From positions 742,783 to 791,865 of the forward strand of contig WELB01000001.1 in the NCBI GenBank assembly GCA_009602725.1: a stretch of 49,083 nt of DNA, given 5' to 3'. This DNA is from Spirogloea muscicola. Its lineage: Eukaryota > Streptophyta > Zygnematophyceae > Spirogloeales > Spirogloeaceae. Every line of letters begins with the position of its first letter. Position 1 is the first letter of the stretch. Of this stretch, positions 1 through 11,200 are shown piece after piece. Below the pieces are notes generated by a model. The model saw only the letters and a list, made by a program, of their open reading frames with translations, was not told where the DNA came from and ran no database searches. A program made the translations under genes and the position numbers.

Positions 1-160
<160 letters not shown>

Positions 161-180
161 AGGGAGAGGAGGGAGAGGGC

Positions 181-783
181 GCGGTGCGTGTAAGATGATG
201 TGGCTACCAAATCAAGCTAATACCATGTCCAAGCAAGATGAGCCACAAGAGCAGGCCCCCATGCTGAGTACCACTGTATAGGCCAGGAAGTGGAATGCCC
301 AAGCAAATCTATGCATAGATAATAGATTGCTGCATTGATCTGCGCACACAACTTCCTCAGCTCTGCAACACTAGTACATAGCCTGCCTAGTATAGAAGGT
401 CACTGAACAAGCTAAACAGCAAAGCTGGCAAGTGGTGTCAGTCTCTCAGATAATATTGGGTGGCTTGCTGCCTACTTGTGGGAAGAGAGCGGGATGCGTT
501 TGAGGCGCGGGAGCCAGGAGAGGAGGTGGGGGCTCCCAGCCATCAGCTCTAGCCACGAGCTGTGTGTCTGTCTCTCACAGTCCAGAGAAGATCAAGCAGA
601 TGTGGCTGGTCAGAAGTCTCCACAGACCTACCCGCAGGTCCCGCAGGTTACGACAAAGGTAAACCTGGTGTACGCATGTCTCAGCTAGCCTGTCCACTAT
701 GTGCAGGCTCCAAGATCATCCTTCCAATGTAAGAGCAGCCAACTCCTCTGCTGCCACTGGGGGGCAAGGAAGAAGATGCTCAC
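181..783. other. No clear gene; 3' end region of the pyrophosphatase-like gene
   Basis: The family normally has about 20 more residues after the exon that ends at 784, so a short last exon on the minus strand is expected here. Two in-frame candidates exist between about 570 and 690 (acceptors near 640 and 670), and I cannot choose between them. The rest, 181-560, shows nothing recognisable. Confidence 0.5.
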
Positions 784-2323
784 CTGTTGAATGACGTCCT
801 GGGCATAACGTTGGTCCCCGGCACGCTCGTTCAGGCCGAACAGATTCTCCTCGTCGTGCACATCCAGACACTTTCCAGTCCTCAACCACTCCCGGATCTC
901 GTCAACAGTGCCCGGCATGATTCTGCAAAGCCAAAGCTTGTGAGACGACTGCACCACTCCTCGGACTTCATACATATGCAGATACACAGACCAACATTGA
1001 TACCAGAAGGTAGAAGACTCTTCAGTGTTATGCTACATGAGAGATTGGAAAGCTTCCATTGTATGTCACTTGTTTGACAGGCTTACGAGTTCCACAAGTC
1101 AGAACAGTATATCAGATTGGTCCTTGAAGCTGACCTCTCGAGGTCCCTAATGTCGTGACAGATGTCGGCCATGAGGTCTTGGAGTGCAATTGTAACGACC
1201 TTCCACTGCAGCTTGCCATCTTCAATCACTGCAAAGAGACCCAGGGGCTTCACGCTGTAAATCTCTCCTACACATGCCGCCCTTGTTCCAATCTCCACAG
1301 CTTCCATGGGCTTGCCTCCGTACTGCGCACAGCATGAGCACTCTGGTTGCCTAAGCAGGCTCCAACCTGCCTCCTTCTGGGTGGCCTCTATGGCTGGTTC
1401 ATAGCAAGTGGACTTTCATATGGCACTTAGCTATCGAGCATGGAGTGCTAGCCACTGGTTGCAGACATCATGGTTCCGGAATGAAAATGGTGAGTGGTGC
1501 ACTTCTTGGAGGCATTCCACACCGAAACTATGCTCATCTAGCATAGTGTTTTGCGATGCAATTTTACATAGAATGCTGGGAATAAAGCTGGCGGCATGTG
1601 AGATAGCAGCAGTGATGGATGCTTGTGCTCTGCATTGTAAAAAGTTCGGTGAAAGCTCGTCCGGCCTGGCTTCTCACCTGAAAGCCTCCATAGCTGTCAT
1701 TCCGGAGAGATGGATCACCATATGTTTGAGGTAGGGAGCCGTAGTTCCACTGCACATTCTCAGCAAAGTGAGCAGGCTTGCCCGCCCGGGCAGCAATCCG
1801 AAGGGGTGTGTGCTGCTCGTCCACAGCTACCTCCCACCTGGCCCATGTGCCGCGTGGTGTTTGGCATACAAAGTTGAGGCCCGAGTCTGCGGCCTGCAGC
1901 GGGACGCAGTGCCACGGAGAGACCTGCAGCGCAACACAGCGCAGTAGCAGACAAGGCCAGTGTTAGTGCACGGTGCAATTTGACTTCATGAGGCCGCAGC
2001 GACTGGGTATGGTCTTTGCGGCACCTCCACGACAAGCTTGGCAAGCCAGATATGTGGGACCTAGCGCAGCATACCTGTCTGCCCAGGTGATCAACAATGA
2101 GCATGCGTGCCCGGAGTGTGCCGGCGGGGCCAACGTCCACAGCCTGCCACTTTGCACAGCTGCTGTTCCTCGAGGGCGAGAGCGAGAGCTGCCCTACTTG
2201 TCGAGTGAGGGTCAGGCTGCGTAATGCTTCCCCATCTCCAACCTCGCAGACCGACTTGTACGCATCGTCTGCTTCGAGGGAACCAAGTGCCAGGCCGGCC
2301 AGGCTGCCTAGGCTGCAGTCTAC
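784..2323 (-). CDS. Soluble inorganic pyrophosphatase-fold protein, probably catalytically inactive
   Basis: Exons on the minus strand: 2323-2075 (5' limit uncertain), 1923-1678, 1322-1135, 922-784. All have GT-AG borders and matching phases. The protein follows family I pyrophosphatases of the plastid type: VSPWHCVPL (family VSPWHDIPL), NFVCQTPRGTWARWEVA, WNYGSLPQTYGDPS, VEIG, VKPLGLFAVIEDGKLQWKVV, PGTVDEIREW and NLFGLNERAGDQRYAQ. Family I enzymes hydrolyse pyrophosphate to two phosphates with metal ions held by aspartates. Here the hallmark GDNDPVDV reads YGGKPMEAV, so all three metal-binding aspartates (yeast D115, D117, D120) are gone. Judged from remembered family sequence, E48 is Q, K56 is R, R78 is A, D147 is E, D152 is Q and Y192 is G, while E58, Y93, K154 and K193 remain. 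The fold looks kept and the chemistry lost. The first exon (targeting peptide) and the last short exon are not resolved. Confidence 0.82.
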
Positions 2324-2640
2324 CTATAGTTACAACAAGAGGTCGTCCACCAGTGTCAGCTTGCATTTGCGGGTGCAGCGGCACCCGCTGCAGTGGCAGC
2401 GAAGACCCATGAAGGCCCTTCACAATCTTACTATGTATCCCAGGAGGCAGGCGTGCAGCACAGACTGCAATCAATCGAGGGCAGCAGCTTGCAAAGTACG
2501 ACCACATTGCACGACGTAGCTGGAGCTCATAGGAATAGGGTATGGTCAGGGGAATCCGCTACTTGATGTGTGGACCAAAATAGAGCAGCTGAGGCAGCAA
2601 GCTTCTCAATACAGTATGAGAACACAAGAGTTGCAGTTGC

Positions 2641-2910
2641 TCATTGACACTTGACTCCACAGCTGAGCAGCGCTTCCCGCACCGTCTCGGAGGGCCCGGT
2701 GCAGCTGCCGCAGCTGCTGGCGTCCCAGTCTTCATCCACGTCGCTGTCGTGCTCAAGGTCGTCCTCCGACTCCTCCGACGAGTCGGCGGCCCACTTGCGC
2801 ATAGCCGCCACGAGCATCGATTCGCCGTGGCCCGCAGTGCCCACATCGCGCCGCCCTCCGGCTTCCCGCGCGCCACGGTCGAGCAGCATCACAGCAGCTT
2901 GCTCAGCCAT
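2641..2910 (-). CDS. Small acidic hypothetical protein, or first exon of the gene downstream
   Basis: An 89-codon ATG-to-stop frame. Residues 43-63 are almost wholly Ser, Glu and Asp (DSSEESEDDLEHDSDVDED), typical of a casein-kinase-2-type acidic patch, and four cysteines follow near the C-terminus. I recognise no family. It lies on the same strand and just upstream of the pyrophosphatase-like exons, so it could be their first exon. No good donor site is seen before its stop codon, and the composition is unlike a plastid transit peptide. The GC-rich block on its 5' side would suit a promoter. Confidence 0.4.
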   Translation of the reverse strand: MAEQAAVMLLDRGAREAGGRRDVGTAGHGESMLVAAMRKWAADSSEESEDDLEHDSDVDEDWDASSCGSCTGPSETVREALLSCGVKCQ

Positions 2911-2913
2911 CGG

Positions 2914-3925
2914 TCTACACGGCTGACGGCGGGAAGACGAGCAGCTCGATGACACGGCCACTCCCGCGGTCAGCGTGGCAGGGCCAGAGACTCAGTCCAT
3001 CCGCAGAGCGAGGCGCCGGGCGGGCTGCAGCAGCAGGGAGGCGAGGGTGCCCTCCCAGGAGGCAGCCGGGCAGCAGCAGCGGCGGCGGCGGCGCAGGCAC
3101 TGCCGGAGGCGAGAGCTGCAGGCGGGCGCGGGGCGGCGGCCGAGATGGGGCTGCGGCGGCGAGCTGGTTGCGGCCGCCAAGCGAGCTAGCGGGGGGTGCC
3201 GCGAGACGAGGCAGGGGGCGCGGGAAGTGTCAGAGGGGCCGGAGAGCAGGGCGGCCGTCAGAGCAAGCAGCCTTGGCCAAGCTTTCGCCTCGAGACAAGT
3301 GAGCACTTCTTCCAACGGGGGCAACGGCCGAGCTCTCGTCCTAAGCAGCTCCGCGGGGGGGCCGCCATGGAAGCTGTGGGCGTGGCCGAGGAGGGAGAGT
3401 GGGGGGGCGCCTCTGCCGGGCACCAGGGGGAGGCGCCCGGTCACGCCACGGTACGAGTGGCGGGGAGGGGGGAAGGGGGGGGGCCCGGCGAGCGGACGTT
3501 GTCCGCCCGGCCCGACGTCCCGCGACGAGCGGACGTCCCCACCAGGGGCCTTGAGCTGCCGCCAGGGCCCCCCTGCCTGCCGGTTGCCGCCAAGCTCGTG
3601 TGGCAACCTGATCCCATGGCTGCTGCCAGCCCCTGCGCGGCAAGGCATCCTCGTGCGGGGGCCCAGGCCCACCTTACCCGCCGAGGCGCGGACGACCGCC
3701 GGCACGTGCCCGCCGCTGCCTGCGGTGCACGCCACGCCCTCTGCTGGAATTGCTGCTGGAATTGAAGGGCGGCCAGCCAGGTGCATACACCGTGCTTGGC
3801 AGGCAAGCAACTAATGAAGCGGAAAAAAGCGTGTGCATAAAGAGATGCACGCCACGCCCTGCCCAGAGAAGGAATTTCGTGTATTTGAAACAATCGAAGA
3901 GAGAGCTGTGTACGTCCTTCACCCT
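2914..3925. promoter_or_regulatory. GC-rich island, probable promoter region
   Basis: About 1 kb of very GC-rich DNA with CGG-type runs. All reading frames are long here (270-280 codons on both strands). That follows from the composition rather than from selection on a protein: translations are low-complexity Arg, Gly, Ala and Pro. It sits 5' of the minus-strand ORF ending at 2641 and is best read as a CpG-type promoter. Confidence 0.45.
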
Positions 3926-3928
3926 CCA

Positions 3929-4086
3929 GTATTCGAGCGTCCGGTATTCGAGCGTCAGCTAGCGACCTCTATGTGCTGACTCGTGGTTACTGAGCGGGTC
4001 AGCTTAGCAGCAGGTGACGTACATTTGTCCAATGTGCTTGCCTTTGTACTTGGCCACACATGGCCTCCCCATCTCTTAATATACAC
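3929..4086 (+). mobile_element. Retrotransposon 3' end, family A (5'-truncated)
   Basis: The C-terminal peptide SASDLYVLTRGY stops at 3991-3993 and is followed by about 90 bases of tail ending near a CTCTTAATA motif. The same block recurs at 48972-49083 (+) and, in reverse, at 31600-31720. Against the right-hand copy, 3941-4052 differs by a single base. A 13-base stretch is duplicated at the 5' edge (3929-3941 and 3943-3955). Confidence 0.8.
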
Positions 4087-4099
4087 GCATTCTCTCCAG

Positions 4100-5095
4100 T
4101 AAGACAGTGGCTCTTCCAAGTGGGTTAGGGCTGTGAAAGCCAGAGAGAAGAGTAACTGTTTCAGAAGAGGGCGATAACAATCAATGGCCAGCCCAGAGTA
4201 AGCATGAACAAAGTGAAAGGCAAGCAAAGGTAACAACGGGAGTGCCGGCTGGATAAAGTGGGACATCAGGGAACATACGATTGAGCACATGTACCTTCGA
4301 CAGGCTAACTTGGGGACACGACGAATGGAACTTTTGGAACCCAAGGACATACATAATTGATGGACTCAGCTAGTTAGCTGGAGCCCACCCCGTAAGCAGG
4401 TGGCCTAGGCTTGGTGTGCGCCCGGCATGCTGATGAATGGCTAGAGCATGGAAATGTTGCAATCTCAGCGAGAGCCGCATACTGTGAGAAGCACCCATTG
4501 CTTGCGGGGCACTAGTACGTCCCAAGCTACCCGCCAACTACAACGGCGGGCGACTACCAGCTGGACCAGACGATGGAGGAGGAAGTACGAATTTTACCAT
4601 AGCCGCCGTAGATGTCCACAGGGCACGGATAGTGGTCTCCCCAGGGGTGTCCTGGTGGTGCCGCTCCTCCTCTTTATTCCTCTGGGTTGTCGCCCAGTCA
4701 GGCATAGTGTGCGTAGATACCCTGATTGGAAAGCGTCCCAGTACGACGTCAAGGAGGAGGCAAGGCCTGCGGCTCCAGAGGGTGGCAACCACATTGAGAA
4801 GCCTCAAGTAGAGCTTGCCGCGTTTCTCAGGACGGGCATGATGCCCAACACCTCAATATCAGGGGTAAGGCACGCGGTGCGCATGACATTTTGAAGGGAA
4901 GCCAATTTGAGCCCTACAAAAGTCCTGGTAACGGGACAATGAGCTGGCTAAGGGACACTAAATATCCTCGAGTGAGCACATACATATCTGACAAGCTAGC
5001 TGAGGAGCCAGACCACCGCTACGAAAGCTGTCAGCCTGGCCTAATGCACGCCCAGTACACTAGTGTATCGTGAGTGCCTGGGAGAGCTGCAGGAT
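4100..5095 (-). mobile_element. Decayed retrotransposon fragments, family B and hairpin units
   Basis: Read on the minus strand, about 5010-4965 encodes the terminal peptide DMYVLTRGY and is followed by the family B tail also seen at 6840-6936 (+). Between 4790 and 4540 lies a second fragment that matches the endonuclease-domain region at 6400-6600 (+). At 4100-4200 there are two minus-strand copies of the GGCTG hairpin unit, and at 4230-4360 a very worn 3' end. All frames are broken. Confidence 0.6.
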
Positions 5096-5099
5096 GATA

Positions 5100-6940
5100 T
5101 AGCAGGATGGTATCCAGCCTTGCGAATATAAGCAAACACTGCGTCTCTTATTAGGTGGTAAGAGGTGATGCTTATCTCCGCCACTCGCAAGCCCCCGGAG
5201 AGCCAATAAAGTGACAACGCGTGAAATCAAGCCCATCGTCCTTGAGTATCCCTCTCAGAAGGGTAAGACCTGCTCACTGGCGGCGTGCGTGAAGCAGGTT
5301 TGTGCCTCGATCAGAGCACCCCGCCCATGCCCTAAAGTGGCGCGGTCTTCAACAAATGAAGGGCAGGGCCGAGGAGGTCGCGTCGGATGGAGGTGAGGCA
5401 GAGTTGGAAGGGCAGGGTCCCCGTTGCCACTCCAGCTATAATTGGAGCTAGGACTTTCTGGCTCCTCAATATGAGCCGTAAAGCTGCGGTTGTCATGGCC
5501 ATCGGGCATGCCCTTAGAGCACCTTCGGGAGCTCTGGCTCGATGATGAGGCGGGCGACTTTGCTCTGCACAAAACGTACCAAGCGGTGGCGCGCGGCCTC
5601 CTCCCGCCCAAGGAGTGGGGCAGACATTCCTAGCAGCACCCTACTCGCCCTCTTCCAACTCACAGGAGGCATTCGCCAAGCCTTGGGTGCCGCCCATTGG
5701 CTTGCCTGTCTCGAGCGGCACAACTGAGGTGTTGGTTTCAAGTGGCCTCAACAGCCTCTAACCACTTCACCTTGAGGGGCCAGGCAGTCCTTGCTTCTTC
5801 TTCATCTTTTGAGGGCCAGGCAGTCCTTGCTCCGAGTGCAGCTGAAGTGGCAATGAGGACCTTGCCCTTCCAACTCTCCCAAACTGCCATCTGGACTTGA
5901 CCTCCTCCACTTCTACCCTTCTCGTGCATATAACCGCGCCTGATTATGTGGCATTGGCGGGACGCTCTGACCTTTAAAGCACAAACCAGCTTCATGCACG
6001 CGGCCAACGAGCAGGTCATTACTCTTCTGAGAGGGAGAATCCAAGGACGTTCGATGTTGTCTCTCTCGCCTCCACTTCATCAGCTCTCAAGGTGAAGCGA
6101 TTAGAGATTGTGAAGGCTACTTTGGCCCATCAACCCAGGTGTGCAGCTCGAGGTAGTGGGCCGCAACCAAGGCAGCCCTTTGCTGATAGGAGGCGTCAGC
6201 TGAAGAGGGCAGCCGGTCTCGAAGAGAGCATCGAATGATCCACCAGGCCGTGGAGGGCATTCTCATAGGGAGTGGCTGTAGAAGCAAGAAACAGCTCCTC
6301 CGAAGGCCCTGTAATGCAGCACAAGGGAGCAACAGCTCTTGCAATGTAAGGAAATGGCTGTGAGAGGCCAGCCAAAAGAAGAACAAGCAACTCTACCAGA
6401 GAACTCCTCGACGTCGTTCTCATCGACGCATTCCAACCAGGGGCACCCACACCGACTGTGCCAGGTTGGACGACACATCATGCGGAGAGGAAGAAGGAGA
6501 GGCACTATAATGACCACCCCGGGGCGACCACTTCTTTCCATGCGCCATGGACATATACGGCGGCTACGGAACGAAGTGGTCTTCCCTTCTCCATCGGCTG
6601 GCACTGCATGTCGATGTCCGCCGACGTAGTCGGGCGGGTAGCTTAGGGCATTCTAGCGTCCCGCAAGCCATCGTTGCATGCTATAGAATGCGGCTATCAT
6701 TGAGTCTGTAGCGCTCCCAGGCACTCGCGGTACACCAGCGTGCTGGTCATGCATTAGCCCAGGCTAATGGCTTCCGTGGTGGTGATTTGGCGCCTCAGTA
6801 TAGCTTGTCAAATATGCATGTGCTCACTCGGGGATATTTAGTGTCCCCCTTAGCCAGCTCATTACCCAGTTAACAGGACATCTGTAAGGCTAGAATTGGC
6901 CTCCATTTCACTTTCATGCGCACCGCGCGCCTTCTCTCAT
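5100..6940 (+). mobile_element. Decayed retrotransposon, family B, mosaic
   Basis: The stretch 6380-6850 carries the C-terminal region of the family B protein in several frames: a segment reading KWSSLLHRLALHVDVRRR, the block AGSLGHSSVPQAIVACYR, and NMHVLTRGY near 6810-6838. These recur at 43740-43890 and 46800-47100. The tail at 6840-6936 is shared with 43887-43976. Upstream pieces (5210-5740) look like earlier coding segments of the same element but have stops in every frame. Confidence 0.6.
5264..6022. repeat. Large imperfect inverted repeat inside retroelement debris
   Basis: The segment 5264-5445 on the + strand and the segment 6022-5840 on the - strand encode near-identical peptides (KTCSLAACVKQVCA and MTCSLAACMKLVCA) and share the following GTTGGAAGGGCA stretch. 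Two copies of the same element segment therefore face each other across about 400 bases. Confidence 0.6.
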
Positions 6941-7300
6941 CCAGAGAGTGGCGAGGGCTTGGAGAAGTCTGCCCGAAAGGAATGAACAAGGTCTGGATGG
7001 GCCGGAAGGTGCAAAGCAAGCCCACAGACAGTGGATAGAGGTAGACAACGATTTCGAGGGGGGCAAGGTCTGTGAAAAGCCAGCACACGAAGGAATTGTC
7101 AGGGTCCATAGAAAGTAAAAGCTCTTCCAAATTAAGGCGATGGCTGTGGAAAAGGGGAACAATGCCCTTCCAAAAAGGGGCGTGAGCTGTGAGAGGCCAG
7201 CCCGCAAGAGAATGGACAAGGTCCAAATGTGCCGGAAAGCGTAAGTCACAGAGCTATGCAAGTACCACAAAATATGGTCACTTAGTCATCAAAAGCTTAG
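6941..7300 (-). mobile_element. Minus-strand hairpin-unit array and retroelement tail
   Basis: Reverse copies of the GGCTG hairpin unit occur near 7070, 7145 and 7185, each beside the CCGGAAAG and GACAAGGTCC flanks found at the other arrays. A closely similar tail recurs at 35215-35350. Confidence 0.6.
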
Positions 7301-8282
7301 TGAGTCACGCACACTCCTCTCAGCTAGTCCTTCATGTCCAGTACCCCTGCTTGGCATCCATTCAGAAGTCTGCGACTCCCAAAATTCTTCAACGTTGGCG
7401 CTGGTTGTCAGCCCAGAATCATCTGCAGTGCAGGCTAGAGGCATCCAAGGGCCGTAGCCAAGCATTTCAGGCACTGCTCTGAATGAGGCCCGCCTAAGCA
7501 CACTAGCATGACACTAAGAGATGGGCTGACTATGGCAGCGGTAGCTGGAGGCGTATCGTGCTCCATACGGGCTCCAGGTAAACTCAAGGGCACGGCAGAG
7601 AAATAGCTTTCAGTGGTCAGAATCTGGACACCGCAGGACTGTCAAGCCTGTCAGCAGACAGCTGTGTACTAGACATGCCAACATGTGTTAGCAAGCCGTG
7701 TACACTGAAGTGATGCGACTTTGCTCGTCTTGCTGATCCTGACTCTACCTGTAGAGCAGACAGACAAGCGCAAGGCCTGACACGAACACAGTCCCTTCCA
7801 ATTCCCTCATCAGAGATGCTGTTGCCTACCCATTACTTCCATTGCTTCACTCATACAGTGCATTCCATATACTTTGCTTGCTTGGCCTGCCAGCTGCCAG
7901 CAGATGTAATGTAGTGGCGCCCCTTGCTTAGCCGACAGCCTCCCGCCTTTCTCTGACCGACCCTCTCCACAAGGACGTCCTGCCCTGCTAGTACCACTGA
8001 GGAGCCAGGCCTGCTTTTGGTGCCCACTAGATGGCCAATGCAAGAATTCTATTTATTGTTGCGTGGGTTGCAAGCTCGCGTCCACGACAGATATGTAGCC
8101 CTCATACGACATTATGATGGCAACGATGTACATTGTTGCCGCGTACACATCTGGCAGGGGTTGGCTGGGGTGCTTCACCTGCGCAAGTCACCACATATAC
8201 ATGAGCGGCACATGAGCTCCTGGCACAAGCCTGACATTGTGGACATGAAGATGGCCACAGTTGCAGCATCATAAACTTGACT
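7301..8282. other. No supported gene; 3' flank of the helicase gene
   Basis: This may hold the 3' UTR or a further 3' exon of the minus-strand helicase. None of the frames shows recognisable sequence. Confidence 0.4.
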
Positions 8283-11200
8283 TCAGCTTGTCTTGACATC
8301 ACGGTCACTGACAGCAACCACCCAGCTTTGACCAAGGATACTGATAAACATCAGACTAGTCCGGGCAATATGCCACAACAGCTTCAGCACCAGGTCACAG
8401 CAAGACTTGCCCACCTTCTGGGCAAAAGTGGCAGCAAGGCGTTGCCGGAGGAGATGGATCTGAGCCGCTTCCATGGCAGAGCACTGGTAGCGCAGCCACC
8501 GATCAACCACAAGAGCAACCTGATTGTCAGGGTCGCGCATCAACTGTTCTTGCTCCTGTTGCTGCCGTTCTGCCAGAGCCACAGGGTTGACTTTTACTGG
8601 CGCCTCCTGTAATGAGGCACAAACAGCTGAGCTGAGATGAGGGCGAGGCCAGCAGATAGGCTAACTCCCGCTGAGACCTGCTCAACCTCACATAGTCATC
8701 ACAACATTGAATGCTGTACCCCTTTTCCCCCGTCAATCAGCACAATTTCAGCAGTCCGAAGGGCTCAGAGAAACATCACATGGCAAATAGCACTGTGATT
8801 GTAGGTCACCCAAAGATTACATATCAAGTAGAACAATGCTCTCCAAAGTCCAACCACCATTGCATTATGCAACAAAGAGAAGAGCAAGGATGCATCAGCA
8901 ATGTGATGCACGCCATCTACCTCATCGCCACTCTCGCCAGCGTCCTGCTCTTCTTCTACAACTGAGTCAAGTGGTTGCAATGGTGCCACAACCACCTCTG
9001 CTGCAATGAGCAGCAGGGTGTGGGGCCGTATAAGAGTGCTTGATCGGATGGAGCACATAGATTCCCCTCTGGTCACCTCATCAAAGATGAGCAGTGGTCT
9101 GGCGGAAGCTTCCTTGGAGGACAGTGCATCCCTGCAGGCTCGCGGTAGCCGTCATTAATTGGAATAAGTGACATTGAGAATGGAATTTACCACCTGCAAT
9201 ACTGCTTAACTACACAAGAGGTGTCGCAAGACTTCACCGGCAACCAAACCTGCATTCCATGGAGGTGTGCCCCTCAGCACAGATTGGTTGCCTTGGCCCC
9301 TGTCTGACGCTGCCAGCATGTGACCACCAGAGCACAGGTGAAAAGAGGACAGCGGCTCACCCCTGGCTGACAGTCCTGAAATTGGCAGAGTGGGGATGTA
9401 TCCGCACTTTCTCCCCGGTTGCGGTTACCACGAGCCCCTTAGGGCCGCTACCAGAGAGCGGCGGGAGGACGCTCGCGACCATAGGGTATGCCCCCGCAGC
9501 CAGCACGGCACGGATGATGCCATTGTTCTGAGCATTGGCGCTGCAGGGATGCGCGCCCGGTGGCACAAGGCCCATCTGGATGAGCTCCCGTATCAGCTGT
9601 TGCCGCATGCCGGCTAGCATGTGCATGATACCGCCACTGACAAAGTTGGCCGAGCAGAAGGCTGAGTCGCTCCGTGCAGCTTTCGCTTGCTGCCAGCCGT
9701 TGAAGGCCCCAATTACCGCCAGGTGGTCACTGCCACCTCCATGCACGGCTGCAAATGCATGCCTGGCTGCCAGCGCTCTCCTTTTCTGCAACGTGCAGAG
9801 CCATAACCTCTGCATCTTAGTCCAAGGGTTGGATTCGGAGCTCCAAGCAACAACTTGAGAAGTTGCTCCTGTCTCAAGATGTTGTGACCACAGATGGCCA
9901 GTCAAATGCGACTCTGACACGTTCAGGCAGTAGAGGGCCAGCTGAAGTATACAGCTAGGACACGGACACACATGAACAGTGTTAGCCATGCTCAACCATC
10001 TACTTGCTTGCCTGGTCGGGAGTGATGGGCATGACGAAAGGATCCCGATAGGCAGCAGCACATGCCACAGTAAGGGCCGGTTCAAGGCACTCCAGCAGGA
10101 TGGCATGTAGAAGCATTTTGCTGCAAAGCATGCAGGATATCAAATATTAGACAAAGCGCTGCTTAACAGCGCTCCTCGCCACCGTCACGTCAATGAAAGT
10201 GGACAGCATCTCTCTCAAGCGCCCTTGCAATTGTGGGCATTTGCAAAGCTTGTAAACTATTGAACTTATAGGCAGTTTTTGGTAGTAGAGGTAAGCACAT
10301 GTCGTCATGTTGTCAAGCGCACTGCTATCACATCAGATAACATGGCCATATATGCCATAGCTCATTCATACCCAATAACAGGAGGAAGAGGAAGTGAACC
10401 CAGCTGTCGGCCCAGATCTGTCAGCCTTTCTTCTTTCCCCAAGGCGCCAATGTCCTGAAGCAGCAGCACTGCATTCTGAACAGAGATGTCAAGAGGCGGC
10501 TCCACTGCCTTCGCAAGGAACTCCCTGAGTCTTATGGAAGGATCCATCAGTTTCACCTGCAGGTAAGAACAAAAAGAGTGCACTGTTTGATCTTCCAGTG
10601 GGCATGCTTTGCTAAGTACTGCGTTTGTTGACTTTCCGGGGAGAGTGTGAGCCTGCAAGTGCTAATTGGGAGACCAAAGTGGTCAGGGGCTCGACGTACT
10701 GCTACAAGCACCACCATGCTTGGGTTTTGTGCAGGAAGTGGAAACACTCTACAGGCAGGAGGCGTTGTGTACATGGCCTGTGACTAAGCAGACGGGAGAA
10801 TGCATGACACAGCACCTGAAGACAGAGCTCCTCCAAGGGTGTGCGCTTGATCTCTGGCACCTGATAATCTGGAAGGGACTCCACGCGAACCTTGGAGATA
10901 AGGTGGAAGCATACTCCTGGCCGAGTCCTACCTGCTCTTCCTTCCCTCTGCTTGACTGAAGCTTTGGAAATCCACGTGGTCTGAAGTGTGGACACATTGG
11001 TATAAGGATCGTAGCTCTTCTCCTTTGCCCTGCCTGAGTCAATGACAACTGTGATATCATCGATAGTGACAGCTGTCTCAGCTATGTTGGTAGAGAGCAC
11101 CACTTTCCGTATCCCAGCTGCCGGCCTCTGGAAGACCTGGTATTCGAGATAGGGCATTGTGTAAGTGGAAGTGTATAGCTGGAATGTCTATCATGTCCAT

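Noticed and set aside
2326-2415. Cysteine-rich minus-strand frame (CHCSGCRCTRKCK) as a 5' exon of the pyrophosphatase-like gene
   Set aside because: It ends in a stop directly before the next exon in the same frame, and no donor joins it sensibly.
2975-3814. 279-codon + frame and 272-codon - frame over the same GC-rich block
   Set aside because: Mutually overlapping frames with no domain and low-complexity composition; a CpG-type island fits better.
8858-8920. Longer version of helicase exon 19 ending at 8858
   Set aside because: Not excluded, but the donor at 8921 after DE is equally in phase and leaves out a stretch with no family resemblance, so I used 8921.
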